Part shown: positions 41,941-50,349 of the stretch, in pieces
Layout: each line of letters starts with the position of its first letter
How positions within the stretch are numbered: position 1 is the first letter of the stretch
Notes under the pieces: generated by a model
Databases searched by the model: none
What the model was told of the DNA's origin: nothing
The model's input: the letters and a program-made list of their open reading frames with translations, nothing else
Source of the DNA: Sphingomonas sp. 67-36
GTDB lineage: Bacteria; Pseudomonadota; Alphaproteobacteria; Sphingomonadales; Sphingomonadaceae
Length of the DNA: 64,000 nucleotides
Direction: 5' to 3'
Assembly (NCBI GenBank): GCA_001897375.1
Contig: MKSU01000013.1
Span: 62,001 to 126,000 of the forward strand
Position numbers and translations under genes: made by a program

Positions 41941-44727
41941 ATGAAGACGAGCTATCTGATCGGCGCGGCGCTGATCGCGGTCGCGCCGCCGCAGGCGGGT
42001 GCGGCGCCGGCGGAGCCGATCACGGCAAAAGCGGGCGCCCTCCCCTCGCCGGCGGAGGCATTCCCGACCGAGCCGGGCAGCGACTATTATCTCGCCAATT
42101 ACGACGCCTATGAGAAATATCTGAAGACGCTCGCCGCGCGGTCCGACCGGATGAAGCTGATCGACATCGGCAAATCCGCCGAGGGGCGTACGATGTGGGT
42201 GGCGATCGTCTCCTCCCCCGCCAACCTCGCGAAGCTCGACCATTATCGCGAGATCGCGCGCAAGCTCGCCAAGGCGGAAGGGGTGGACGAGGCGCAGGCG
42301 AAGGCGCTCGCCGCCGAGGGCCGCGCGGTGGTGTGGATCGACGCCGGCCTCCACGCCACCGAGACGGTAACGACCCAGAGCCAGATCCATGTGCTCTATC
42401 GGATGCTCACCGGGCAGGACGCCGAGACGAAGCGCCTGCTGGACGACACGATCATCCTGTTCGGCCACGACAATCCCGACGGGCTGCAATTGGTCGCCGA
42501 CTGGTACATGCGCAACGCCGATCCGGCGAAGCGCGAGTTCAAATCGCTCCCGCGTCTCTACCAGAAATACGTCGGCCACGATAACAACCGCGACAGCTTC
42601 ATGGCGCAGATGCCGGAGACGGTGGCGGTCAACCGGATGCTGTTCCGCGAATGGTTCCCGCAGATCATCTTCAACCAGCACCAGACCGGCCCCGCCGGCA
42701 TGGTGGTGTTCGTCCCGCCGTTCCGCGATCCGTTCAACTATAATTACTCCCCGATCATCATGACCGAGCTTCAGGAGCTTGGCGCGACGATGCACAGCCG
42801 GCTCGTCTCGGAGGAGAAGGCGGGATCGGGGATGCGCAGCGCGGCGCCTTATTCCACCTGGCACAACGGGATGGAGCGATCTGTCGCCTATTTCCACAAT
42901 TCGATCGGCCTGCTGACCGAGATCATCGGCGGGCCGACGCCGGAGAAGATCCCGCTCGTCCCCGACACGCAGCTCGCGCGCAACGACGAGCCGATGCCGA
43001 TCGGCCCGCGCGACTGGCACCTCCGCGACAGCCTCGAATATCAATGGTCGCTCGATCGCGCGGTGCTCGACTATGCCTCGCGCAACCGCGAGCGGCTGCT
43101 GATGAACTTCTGGCGGATGGGCCATCAGGCGATCGAGCGCGGCAACCGCGACAGCTGGACGATCACCCCGAAGGATGTGGATGCGGTGAAGGCCGCCGCC
43201 GGGGACAAGACGCATGAAGCGGACGAATATGTGCGCGGCGCCAAGGCGGTCGATCCCGGCCTCTACAAGACGATCCTAAACGATCCGGCGAAGCGCGATC
43301 CGCGCGGCTACATCCTCGCGCCGGACCAGCAGCGCGACCTGCCGACGACGATCGCCTTCCTCAACGCGCTGCTGAAGAACGGCGTCGATATCGAGCGCGC
43401 CACCGCGCCGTTCACCGCAGGGGGCAAGAGCTATCCTGCCGGCTCCTATGTGGTGAAGACGGCGCAGGCCTATCGCCCGCACGTCCTCGACATGTTCGAG
43501 CCGCAGGATCATCCGCACGACGCCGAATATCCCGGCGGCCCGCCCAAGGCGCCCTATGACATCACCGGCTATACGCTGGCGTGGCAGATGGGCGTGCAGT
43601 TCGATCGCGTGCTGGACGGCTTCGACGGGCCGTTCGCGCGCGTCACCGCCGATCTGCTGACGCCGCCGCCGGGCAAGGTGATCGGCTCGGGCAATGCCGG
43701 CTGGATCGTCGGGCATGAAGCGAACAACAGCTTTATCCTCACCAACCGGCTGCTCAAGGCGGGCGTGAAGGTGCGGTGGCTGACCGGCGCGACGAAGGTG
43801 GCGGGCAGGACGCTCGCCCCCGGCGCGATCTGGATCCCCGCCTCGCCCGAGGCCGCGCGGATCGTGGCGGATTCGGCCCCGCTCGGCATCGACGCATGGC
43901 GCATGGCGAAGGCCCCGTCCGGCGCGACGATCGCGCTCAAACCGGTCCGCCTCGGGCTGGTCGATCGCTATGGCGGGGTGATCCCGGCGGGCTGGACCCG
44001 CTGGCTGCTCGAGCAATATGAATTCCCGTTCACCGTCGTCTATCCGAAGGAGCTGGACGCCGGGAACCTCAACGCGAAATATGACGTGCTGCTGTTCGCC
44101 GACGGCACCTTCGCCGGCCCGCGCGGCGGCCCCTATAAAGCAGGCTATTCCAGCGCCCAGCCGAAACCGGAGGATATCCCGGCCGAATATCGCGGCTGGC
44201 TGGGCAATGCGACGGCGGACAAGACCGCGCCGCAGGTCGATGCCTTCGCCAAGGCCGGCGGCACCGTCATCACCGTGGGCGGCGCCAACGCGCTCGCCAC
44301 CCTGCTCGCGCCGACGATCCAGCCCGCGCTGGTAAAGAAGAAGGCGGACGGCTCGACCGGCGCGCTCGACAGCCGCGAATTCTATATCCCCGGCTCGCTC
44401 GTGCAGGCGAGCGTCGACCCGACCAGGCCGCTCGCCTTCGGCATGACGCCGAAGGTCGACATGTTCTTCGACAAGAACCAGCCCTTCACGCTCGGCGCCG
44501 GCGCGACCTCGATCGCATGGTTCGATTCGGCGACGCCGCTGCGCAGCGGCTGGGCGGTCGGGCAGGACAAGCTCAAGGGAACGGTCGCGATCGCCGACGC
44601 CGATCTCGGGCGCGGCAAGCTGTTCGCAATGGGCACGGAAGTGACGCAGCGCGCGCAGCCCTATGCGACGTTCAAGCTGCTGTTCAACGGCATCCTCTAC
44701 GGCCCGGCGGTCGCGGCGGAACGGTAA
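41941..44727 (+). CDS. Exported M14-family zinc carboxypeptidase
   Basis: 928 aa. A signal peptide (about 1-23) is followed by the M14 zinc carboxypeptidase domain. Ligands are His138 and Glu141 in GLHATET and His247 in FNQHQTG, and the substrate-binding Asn-Arg pair is in HDNNRDSF (about 216-217). The C-terminal 400 residues form further domains without recognised motifs. It should trim C-terminal residues from peptides or peptide-like conjugates in the periplasm. It lies behind the cupin/deacetylase/MFS/NTF2 genes and ends in a strong terminator. GGGG lies 6 nt before ATG. The length is about twice that of a minimal M14 domain, so the tail may bind substrate. Confidence 0.88.
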   Translation: MKTSYLIGAALIAVAPPQAGAAPAEPITAKAGALPSPAEAFPTEPGSDYYLANYDAYEKYLKTLAARSDRMKLIDIGKSAEGRTMWVAIVSSPANLAKLDHYREIARKLAKAEGVDEAQAKALAAEGRAVVWIDAGLHATETVTTQSQIHVLYRMLTGQDAETKRLLDDTIILFGHDNPDGLQLVADWYMRNADPAKREFKSLPRLYQKYVGHDNNRDSFMAQMPETVAVNRMLFREWFPQIIFNQHQTGPAGMVVFVPPFRDPFNYNYSPIIMTELQELGATMHSRLVSEEKAGSGMRSAAPYSTWHNGMERSVAYFHNSIGLLTEIIGGPTPEKIPLVPDTQLARNDEPMPIGPRDWHLRDSLEYQWSLDRAVLDYASRNRERLLMNFWRMGHQAIERGNRDSWTITPKDVDAVKAAAGDKTHEADEYVRGAKAVDPGLYKTILNDPAKRDPRGYILAPDQQRDLPTTIAFLNALLKNGVDIERATAPFTAGGKSYPAGSYVVKTAQAYRPHVLDMFEPQDHPHDAEYPGGPPKAPYDITGYTLAWQMGVQFDRVLDGFDGPFARVTADLLTPPPGKVIGSGNAGWIVGHEANNSFILTNRLLKAGVKVRWLTGATKVAGRTLAPGAIWIPASPEAARIVADSAPLGIDAWRMAKAPSGATIALKPVRLGLVDRYGGVIPAGWTRWLLEQYEFPFTVVYPKELDAGNLNAKYDVLLFADGTFAGPRGGPYKAGYSSAQPKPEDIPAEYRGWLGNATADKTAPQVDAFAKAGGTVITVGGANALATLLAPTIQPALVKKKADGSTGALDSREFYIPGSLVQASVDPTRPLAFGMTPKVDMFFDKNQPFTLGAGATSIAWFDSATPLRSGWAVGQDKLKGTVAIADADLGRGKLFAMGTEVTQRAQPYATFKLLFNGILYGPAVAAER

Positions 44728-44735
44728 ATCAGGGC

Positions 44736-44766
44736 AAGGCCCTTCCCCGGCGGGGAGGGGCTTTTT
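44736..44766 (+). terminator. Intrinsic terminator after the M14 peptidase
   Basis: A 10-bp stem (44739-44748 with 44752-44761, one T-G wobble, loop GGC) is followed by five T (44762-44766). It marks the end of the operon ahead of the PLP enzyme. Confidence 0.88.
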
Positions 44767-44798
44767 ACCCGTCGCGCTTCCCGCTACGACCTGCGCCC

Positions 44799-45794
44799 AT
44801 GCAATTCTTCTCCGACAATGTGGCGCCGGTGCATCCGGCGGTGTTCGCGGCGATGCAGGCTGCCGATGCGGTCGATTCCGGCTATGACGGGGACCGGCTG
44901 AGCAAGGCGCTCGACGCGCGCTTCTCCGCATTGTTCGGGCGCGAGGCGGTGGCGCTGTGGGTGCCGACGGGCACCGTCGCCAATTCGATCGCGCTGGCGG
45001 CGATCTGCCCGCCCTATGGCGGCGTGATCTGCCATCATGAGGCGCATATCCAGAACGACGAATGCGGCGCGCCGGAATTCTACACCCACGGCGCGAAGCT
45101 GCTGCTCGCCGGCGGCGCGGATGCGAAGATGACGCCGGAGACGGCGGCGGCGGTTGCGGACGCGATCCCGAACGACGTGCATCGCGTGCAGCCGCGCGCC
45201 CTGTCGCTGACCAATGCGACCGAACTGGGCACGGTCTATACGCCCGACGAGGTGCGGGCGCTGGCCGCGCTGGCCGAAACGCGCGGCTGGCGCGTGCACA
45301 TGGACGGCGCGCGGCTCGCCAACGCCATCGTCCATCTCGGCTGCTCCCCGGCCGATCTGATGCACGGCGTGGACGTGCTGAGCTTCGGCTTCGTCAAGAA
45401 CGGCGGACTGTCGGCGGAGGCGCTGGTGTTCTTCGATCCCGCGCTGGCCGACGACGCGCGGCGGCGGCGCAAGCGCGGCGGGCACCTGCTGTCGAAGGGG
45501 CGCTATCTCGCCGCGCAGATCCACGCGATGCTGGACGGCGACCTGTGGCTCGCCAATGCGCGAGCGGCCAACGCCGCGGCGGCGCGGCTGGCGCAAGCGG
45601 CGGCGGGGCGGCTGGTCCATCCGGTCGAGGCGAACGAGCTGTTCCTGCGGATGACGCCCGATGAGGCGGCCGCGCTGCGCGCGAGGGGTTTCGGCTTCTA
45701 CGACTGGAGCGAGGGCGTGATCCGCCTCGTCACCCATTGGGCCAGTTCGATGGACGAGGTGGACGCGCTGGCGGCGGCGATCGCCGCGCTCTGA
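44799..45794 (+). CDS. Low-specificity L-threonine aldolase / beta-eliminating lyase
   Basis: 331 aa from ATG 44799. This is a fold-type I PLP enzyme: the N-terminal segment FSDNVAPVHPAVFAAM, the PLP-binding Lys in FVKNGGL, and HMDGARLANA with the aspartate that contacts the cofactor ring nitrogen. It cleaves beta-hydroxy amino acids such as threonine to glycine and aldehyde, or the reverse. No ribosome-binding site is seen. GCTACG 10 nt before the ATG looks like a -10 element, so the mRNA may be leaderless. It stands between a strong terminator and the flavin enzyme. Its place in the amine cluster is possible but not shown. Confidence 0.86.
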   Translation: MQFFSDNVAPVHPAVFAAMQAADAVDSGYDGDRLSKALDARFSALFGREAVALWVPTGTVANSIALAAICPPYGGVICHHEAHIQNDECGAPEFYTHGAKLLLAGGADAKMTPETAAAVADAIPNDVHRVQPRALSLTNATELGTVYTPDEVRALAALAETRGWRVHMDGARLANAIVHLGCSPADLMHGVDVLSFGFVKNGGLSAEALVFFDPALADDARRRRKRGGHLLSKGRYLAAQIHAMLDGDLWLANARAANAAAARLAQAAAGRLVHPVEANELFLRMTPDEAAALRARGFGFYDWSEGVIRLVTHWASSMDEVDALAAAIAAL

Positions 45795-45841
45795 TCGCGA
45801 CGGCTTGCCCGAAACCCCGCCTCGACGCTAGGGCACGGCCC

Positions 45842-46870
45842 ATGACGACGAACTCCACCGGCGCCGGGCGCCTCGAACGGCGCATGGCGCGCGGCGCCGC
45901 TTTCCTCGGATCGGAGGTCGCGGTCCTCGGCGGCGCGATGTCCTGGGTGTCGGAGCGCCATCTGGTCGCGGCGATCTCCAATGCCGGCGGCTTCGGCGTG
46001 ATCGCCTGCGGCGCGATGACGCCCGAACTGCTCGACGCGGAAATCGCCGGCACGAAAACGCTGACCGGCAAGCCGTTCGGCGTGAACCTTATCACCATGC
46101 ACCCGCAACTGACCGAGCTGATCGAGGTCTGCGCGAAGCACAAGGTGAGCCATGTCGTGCTCGCCGGCGGCCTGCCGCCCAAGGGCAGCCTCGAGGCGAT
46201 CAAGGCGTCCGGCGCGAAGTGCATCTGCTTCGCCCCCACGCTGGCGCTGGCGAAGAAACTGATCCGCTCCGGCGTCGACGCGCTGGTGATCGAGGGAATG
46301 GAAGCCGGCGGCCATATCGGCCCGGTCTCGACCAGCGTGCTGGCGCAGGAGATGCTGCCGGAGATCGCGAACGATGTCCCCGTGTTCGTCGCCGGCGGGA
46401 TCGGGCGCGGGCAGGCGATCGCCGGCTATCTCGACATGGGCGCGGCGGGCGTGCAGCTCGGCACGCGCTTCGTCTGCGCGACCGAGAGCATCGCGCACCC
46501 GAACTTCAAGAAAGCATTCATCCGCGCCAGCGCGCGCGACGCGGTCGCCTCGGTGCAGATCGACGCGCGCCTTCCGGTGATCCCGGTCCGCGCGCTGAAG
46601 AATGCCGGCGGCGAATTGTTCACCCAGAAGCAGCGCGAGGTGGCGCAGGCGCTGGACGAGGGCCGCTTGGCGATGGCCGAGGCGCAGCTCCAGATCGAGC
46701 ATTACTGGGCCGGCGCGCTGCGCCGCGCGGTGATCGACGGCGATGTCGAGCATGGCAGCGTGATGGCCGGCCAGTCGGTCGGCATGGTGACGAAGGAGGA
46801 GCCGGTCGCCGACATCATCGCCACATTGATGGCGGAGGCGGCGCAGGCGCTGGAGAAGAAGGCGGCCTGA
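45842..46870 (+). CDS. Nitronate monooxygenase / NAD(P)H-dependent flavin oxidoreductase family
   Basis: 342 aa from ATG 45842. The TIM-barrel FMN protein shows the family motif EGMEAGGHIGP, then VFVAGGIGRGQAIAGYLDMGAAGVQLGTRFV (phosphate-binding loop). Related enzymes oxidise nitronates or act as enoyl-ACP reductase II (FabK). The second half resembles the nitronate-monooxygenase class. The substrate is not known; many such proteins are general flavin oxidoreductases. TTGCCC-N16-GCTAGG with 9 nt to the ATG suggests a promoter for a leaderless transcript. It is 47 bp downstream of the PLP enzyme. Confidence 0.83.
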   Translation: MTTNSTGAGRLERRMARGAAFLGSEVAVLGGAMSWVSERHLVAAISNAGGFGVIACGAMTPELLDAEIAGTKTLTGKPFGVNLITMHPQLTELIEVCAKHKVSHVVLAGGLPPKGSLEAIKASGAKCICFAPTLALAKKLIRSGVDALVIEGMEAGGHIGPVSTSVLAQEMLPEIANDVPVFVAGGIGRGQAIAGYLDMGAAGVQLGTRFVCATESIAHPNFKKAFIRASARDAVASVQIDARLPVIPVRALKNAGGELFTQKQREVAQALDEGRLAMAEAQLQIEHYWAGALRRAVIDGDVEHGSVMAGQSVGMVTKEEPVADIIATLMAEAAQALEKKAA

Positions 46871-46903
46871 TTCCCGTTCCCTGTCGATCGCTTCGCCGCT
46901 CCG

Positions 46904-46920
46904 GTAACCTTTTGTTAACC
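46904..46920 (+). promoter_or_regulatory. CtrA-type box upstream of the lipoprotein gene
   Basis: GTAA-N7-TTAACC (46904-46907 and 46915-46920) fits the CtrA consensus TTAA-N7-TTAAC except for one base. It lies 41 bp before the lipoprotein start. CtrA is a cell-cycle regulator in this class of bacteria, and a DivK-like gene occurs at 62379. Confidence 0.5.
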
Positions 46921-46960
46921 ATTTGAGCGCCGAATCCCTCGCACAGAGGGAGAAAGCGCC

Positions 46961-47707
46961 ATGAAAAGGGCAGCCATATCCATTGCCACCGCCGCGCTGG
47001 CGGTGTCGCTCGCGGGATGCGCCTCGCATCCGAAGTCGAAGCAGGTGGCGGCCACCCCGCCGCCGCCCGTCAGGATCGCACCGTCCGCGCCGATGCCGGC
47101 GGGGGCACGGCCCGGCATGACCATCCCGACGCGACTATCGGACGGCAGCTACCTCACCCCCAACCGCAATCTCAGCGCCGCCGCCGCCGTCTGGCACCTG
47201 CGCGCCGCGCTGAACGTGGCGGCGCTTGCCTGTCGCGGCACGCAGCAGGCAACGATTGTCCAAGGCTACAACGACCTGCTCACCCGGCAGAAGGCGGCGT
47301 TCGCGCAGGCGCAGGCGACGCTCGCGGCGGAATATCGCGCGACCGGCGGCGACTGGCAGGCGCGCGAGGACGATGCGATGACGCGGCTCTACAATTATTT
47401 CTCGCAGGATTTCGCGCGCGACGCCTTCTGCGCCCGCGCCGGGCAGGTGCTGGGCCAGGCGGACGGCATCGCTCCCGCCGCGTTCGAGACGTTCGCGGGC
47501 GAGCAATTGCCGGCGCTCGATCGGCCCTTCGTCGATTTCTTCCGCGCCTATGACGCATGGCGCACCGGAGAGGCGGCGCGGCCGGTGATCGCTTATGCCG
47601 CCCCCGCCCCGATGCCGGTCGCGGCGAGGCCGGCGAAGGCCGCCAGGGCGCCCCGTCTGCGCGTCGACATGAGCGCATTGCAGGATCAATCGCTCGCCGG
47701 CGGCTGA
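46961..47707 (+). CDS. Lipoprotein of unknown function
   Basis: 248 aa. A lipobox LAGC (Cys20) predicts export and lipid anchoring. A Pro/Ala linker (to about 55) is followed by a mostly helical domain of about 150 residues with RLYNYFSQDFARDAFCARAG, then another Ala/Pro tail. I recognise no family with certainty. It lies directly upstream of the ybgC-tolQRAB-pal genes (55 bp) on the same strand and has a CtrA-type box in its promoter, so a cell-envelope or division role is inferred. GGGAG lies upstream of ATG. Confidence 0.75.
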   Translation: MKRAAISIATAALAVSLAGCASHPKSKQVAATPPPPVRIAPSAPMPAGARPGMTIPTRLSDGSYLTPNRNLSAAAAVWHLRAALNVAALACRGTQQATIVQGYNDLLTRQKAAFAQAQATLAAEYRATGGDWQAREDDAMTRLYNYFSQDFARDAFCARAGQVLGQADGIAPAAFETFAGEQLPALDRPFVDFFRAYDAWRTGEAARPVIAYAAPAPMPVAARPAKAARAPRLRVDMSALQDQSLAGG

Positions 47708-47761
47708 TCCGGCCAGCGCGGGGGTTACGCAAGCCGCGCGCTTCGGTTAACAGCCTTGGGC

Positions 47762-48226
47762 ATGACGACCGGCCGGGACCAACCCGTCGAGGGGCGCTTC
47801 GACGGGTCGACACATCGCTTCCCCGTGCGGGTCTATTTCGAGGACACCGACCTGTCGGGCGTCGTCTATCACGCCAATTACCTGCGCTTCATGGAGCGCG
47901 CGCGATCGGACATGCTGCGGCTCGCCGGAGTCGACCAGCGCGCCGCGCACGAGGCGGGCGAAGGCGCCTATGCCGTCGCCAGCCTCGCGATCCGCTACGC
48001 CGCGCCCGCGCGGCTCGACGATGCGCTCGTCGTGGAGACGAAAGTCACCGAAGTACGCGCCGCATCGGTATCCATTCATCAGAGAGTCATGCGCGGCGAT
48101 ATCTTGCTGGCCGAGGCAGATGTCGTCGCGGCGCTGGTCGCTCCTTCGGGGCGGCCGCGGCGGCAGCCGGGTGCGTGGATCGATCGTTTCAACTCCTTAC
48201 TGGCCAAGAGGGACCAGACGCCTTGA
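47762..48226 (+). CDS. ybgC: Tol-Pal-associated acyl-CoA thioesterase YbgC
   Basis: 154 aa hotdog-fold protein. The active-site pattern is YFEDTDLSGVVYHANYLRFMERAR (catalytic Asp in EDTD). It hydrolyses short- or medium-chain acyl-CoA in the cytoplasm and is classically the first gene of the tol-pal operon. ATG 47762 is preferred over TTG 47756. Its stop overlaps the TTG start of tolQ (TTGA), so the two are coupled. Confidence 0.9.
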   Translation: MTTGRDQPVEGRFDGSTHRFPVRVYFEDTDLSGVVYHANYLRFMERARSDMLRLAGVDQRAAHEAGEGAYAVASLAIRYAAPARLDDALVVETKVTEVRAASVSIHQRVMRGDILLAEADVVAALVAPSGRPRRQPGAWIDRFNSLLAKRDQTP

Positions 48227-48915
48227 ACCTGTTCTTCAATTCCGACGCCGCCACGCTTTCGCCGGTCGCGCTGTTCATCCAGGCCGATTGGGTGGTGAAG
48301 CTGGTGATGCTGGGGCTGCTCGCCGCGAGCATCTGGACCTGGGCGATCGTCTTCATGTTCTGGCGCCGCATCGGCCGCACCCGGCGCGAGGCCGAGGTCT
48401 TCGAGCGCGATTTCTGGAAGGCGGACGATATCGACGCCTTCTACAAGGCGCACGTCGATGACGACCAGCCCGCCGCGCGGGTGTTCATCGCCGGGGTCGC
48501 CGAATGGCGCCGCTCGACGCAGGGCGCCGCGATCGACCGCGCCGGCACGCGCGAACGGCTGGCGACCGCGATGGGCGCGGCGGTGGCGAACGAGATCGAC
48601 CGCCTGTCCGACCGGCTCAACATCCTCGCCACGGTCGGCTCGGTCGCGCCGTTCGTCGGGCTGTTCGGCACGGTGTGGGGCATCATGCGCAGCTTCACCT
48701 CGATCGCCAGCCAGCAGAACACCAGCCTCGCGGTGGTCGCGCCGGGCATCGCGGAGGCGCTGTTCGCCACCGCGATCGGCCTGTTCGCGGCGATCCCGGC
48801 GGTGATCGCGTACAATCGCTTCAGCCACGGCATCAACCGGATCGAGGCGCGGCTGAACCGCTTCGCCGACGGCTTCCACGCCACGCTGAGCCGCCAGCTC
48901 GATCGCGAGCGCTGA
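48223..48915 (+). CDS. tolQ: TolQ, MotA/TolQ/ExbB proton-channel protein
   Basis: 230 aa from TTG 48223, overlapping the ybgC stop. Three membrane helices (about 18-42, 139-161, 175-197) with LATVGSVAPFVGLFGTVWGI in the second region match TolQ/ExbB. With TolR it forms the inner-membrane proton-driven motor that energises TolA. The gene order tolQ-tolR-tolA-tolB-pal confirms the call. Confidence 0.95.
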   Translation: MNLFFNSDAATLSPVALFIQADWVVKLVMLGLLAASIWTWAIVFMFWRRIGRTRREAEVFERDFWKADDIDAFYKAHVDDDQPAARVFIAGVAEWRRSTQGAAIDRAGTRERLATAMGAAVANEIDRLSDRLNILATVGSVAPFVGLFGTVWGIMRSFTSIASQQNTSLAVVAPGIAEALFATAIGLFAAIPAVIAYNRFSHGINRIEARLNRFADGFHATLSRQLDRER

Positions 48916-48919
48916 GCCG

Positions 48920-49354
48920 ATGTCGATGCAACTCCCCTCGCAGCGCAGCGGCCGGCGGCGGGCGCCGATGGCGGACATCAACGTCACGCCGCTGGTGGAC
49001 GTGATGCTGGTGCTGCTGATCATCTTCATGGTGACAGCGCCGCTGCTGACGGCGGGCGTGCCGGTCAACCTGCCGGACAGCCGCGCCAAGCCGCTCGATC
49101 ACGATCAGCAGCCGACCGAGATATCGATCGACGCGATGGGCCGCATCTTCATCGCCAAGGAGGAAGTGAGCGAGCAGCAGCTTCCGCAGCGGCTGGAAGC
49201 GATCGCCGCGCACGCGCCCGCCGGCGGCCAGCCGCCGCAGGTGTTCCTGCGCGCGGACAAGGCGCTGGATTACGGCCGGGTGATGCGCGTGATGGGCGAG
49301 CTGAACCGGGCGGGGCTGAACCGCGTTGCGCTGGTGACGGTCGGCGAGGATTGA
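48920..49354 (+). CDS. tolR: TolR, ExbD/TolR-type motor subunit
   Basis: 144 aa. One N-terminal membrane helix contains the conserved Asp (DINVTPLVDVMLVLLIIFM) and is followed by a periplasmic domain. It works with TolQ to convert proton flow into TolA movement. The ATG is 4 bp after tolQ, and an internal ATG 6 nt later is an alternative start. Confidence 0.95.
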   Translation: MSMQLPSQRSGRRRAPMADINVTPLVDVMLVLLIIFMVTAPLLTAGVPVNLPDSRAKPLDHDQQPTEISIDAMGRIFIAKEEVSEQQLPQRLEAIAAHAPAGGQPPQVFLRADKALDYGRVMRVMGELNRAGLNRVALVTVGED

Positions 49355-49358
49355 CCTG

Positions 49359-50303
49359 GTGGATCGGGCGGAGAAAATCGGGCTGGGGCTGGCCGTCGCC
49401 GGGCACATCGTGCTGTTCGGCCTGCTGTCGGTCGGCTTCCTCGCCACGCCCAATCCGCTCAAGCTGAAGCAGGAGCCGGTCGAGGTCAGCCTCGTCAAGG
49501 ATGTCGGGCTGGAGGCCGCCGCGCCGCAGGCGAAGACTCCGCCCGCCCAGTCGGTCGCCCCCGATCAGGGCGAGCCGGAGGACGCCGCTCCTCCCGCCCC
49601 GGTCGAGGCCGCGCCCGAGCCGAAGCCCGAACCCAGGCCGCAACCGGCGCCCAGGCCGGAGCCGAAACCTGCCCCGGCGAAACCCGCGCCCAAGCCGGCT
49701 CCCGCGCCGAAGCCGGAACCAAAGCCCCAGCCGAAGCCGAGGAAGGAGCCGCCGGCCGTCGAAAGGACCGCCGCGAAACCCGAACCGAAGAAGCATGAGA
49801 CTGCCGCCGCCGCCAGGCCGGAGAAAACCCCGCCGGCCAAGGCGCAGGGCACCGGCAAGACGGCCGAATCCAAGGCGGCGCGCCCGCGCGGCAGCCGGCT
49901 CGGCCCCGATTTCCTCAAGGGGCTGACCAGCGACGCGACCAGATCGACCAGCCAGACGCCGCAGGCCGAGAAGATCGATTCCGCCGCGCTCGCCTCGATC
50001 GTGCAGGCGATCGCGCGACAGATCCAGCCGTGCGCCGACCGGCAGGTCGATCCCGGCCCCGGCGCGAACGAGATCGTGACGACGCTGAACCTCAGGCTCA
50101 ATCCGGACGGCACGCTCGCCGCCACGCCCACCGTGGTGCGCCAGACGGGGATCAATGACGAGAACCGCCGCTACGCGCAGCGCGTCCACGATCTGGGCGT
50201 CGCCGCGTTCAAGGGCTGTTCGCCGCTGAAGCTGCCGCCGCAATTCTATTCCACGCCCAACGGGGGGTGGAACAACATCAACTATCAGTGGAAGCTCCGG
50301 TGA
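49359..50303 (+). CDS. tolA: TolA, Pro/Lys-rich type
   Basis: 314 aa from GTG 49359. One membrane helix (about 9-30) is followed by a long linker (about 70-165) very rich in Pro, Lys, Glu and Ala (PKPAPAPKPEPKPQPKP). The C-terminal domain of about 115 residues carries two conserved cysteines (PCADRQ, KGCSPL). TolA bridges inner and outer membranes, contacting TolB/Pal. The linker replaces the long alpha-helical domain of the E. coli protein (421 aa), so this is a shorter, probably extended version. It follows tolR by 4 bp. Confidence 0.88.
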   Translation: MDRAEKIGLGLAVAGHIVLFGLLSVGFLATPNPLKLKQEPVEVSLVKDVGLEAAAPQAKTPPAQSVAPDQGEPEDAAPPAPVEAAPEPKPEPRPQPAPRPEPKPAPAKPAPKPAPAPKPEPKPQPKPRKEPPAVERTAAKPEPKKHETAAAARPEKTPPAKAQGTGKTAESKAARPRGSRLGPDFLKGLTSDATRSTSQTPQAEKIDSAALASIVQAIARQIQPCADRQVDPGPGANEIVTTLNLRLNPDGTLAATPTVVRQTGINDENRRYAQRVHDLGVAAFKGCSPLKLPPQFYSTPNGGWNNINYQWKLR

Positions 50304-50349
50304 TCACGCCGTCGCTTACGCGAACCAGCCGCGCCGGGAGAAGCGGGGC

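Noticed and set aside
44517-44798. Upstream extension of the threonine aldolase reading frame
   Set aside because: It overlaps the M14 peptidase C-terminus and crosses the strong terminator at 44736-44766; the family N-terminus fits ATG 44799.
49600-49800. Apparent tandem repeat within tolA
   Set aside because: It reflects the repetitive Pro-Lys-Glu linker of the protein, not an independent DNA repeat or CRISPR.
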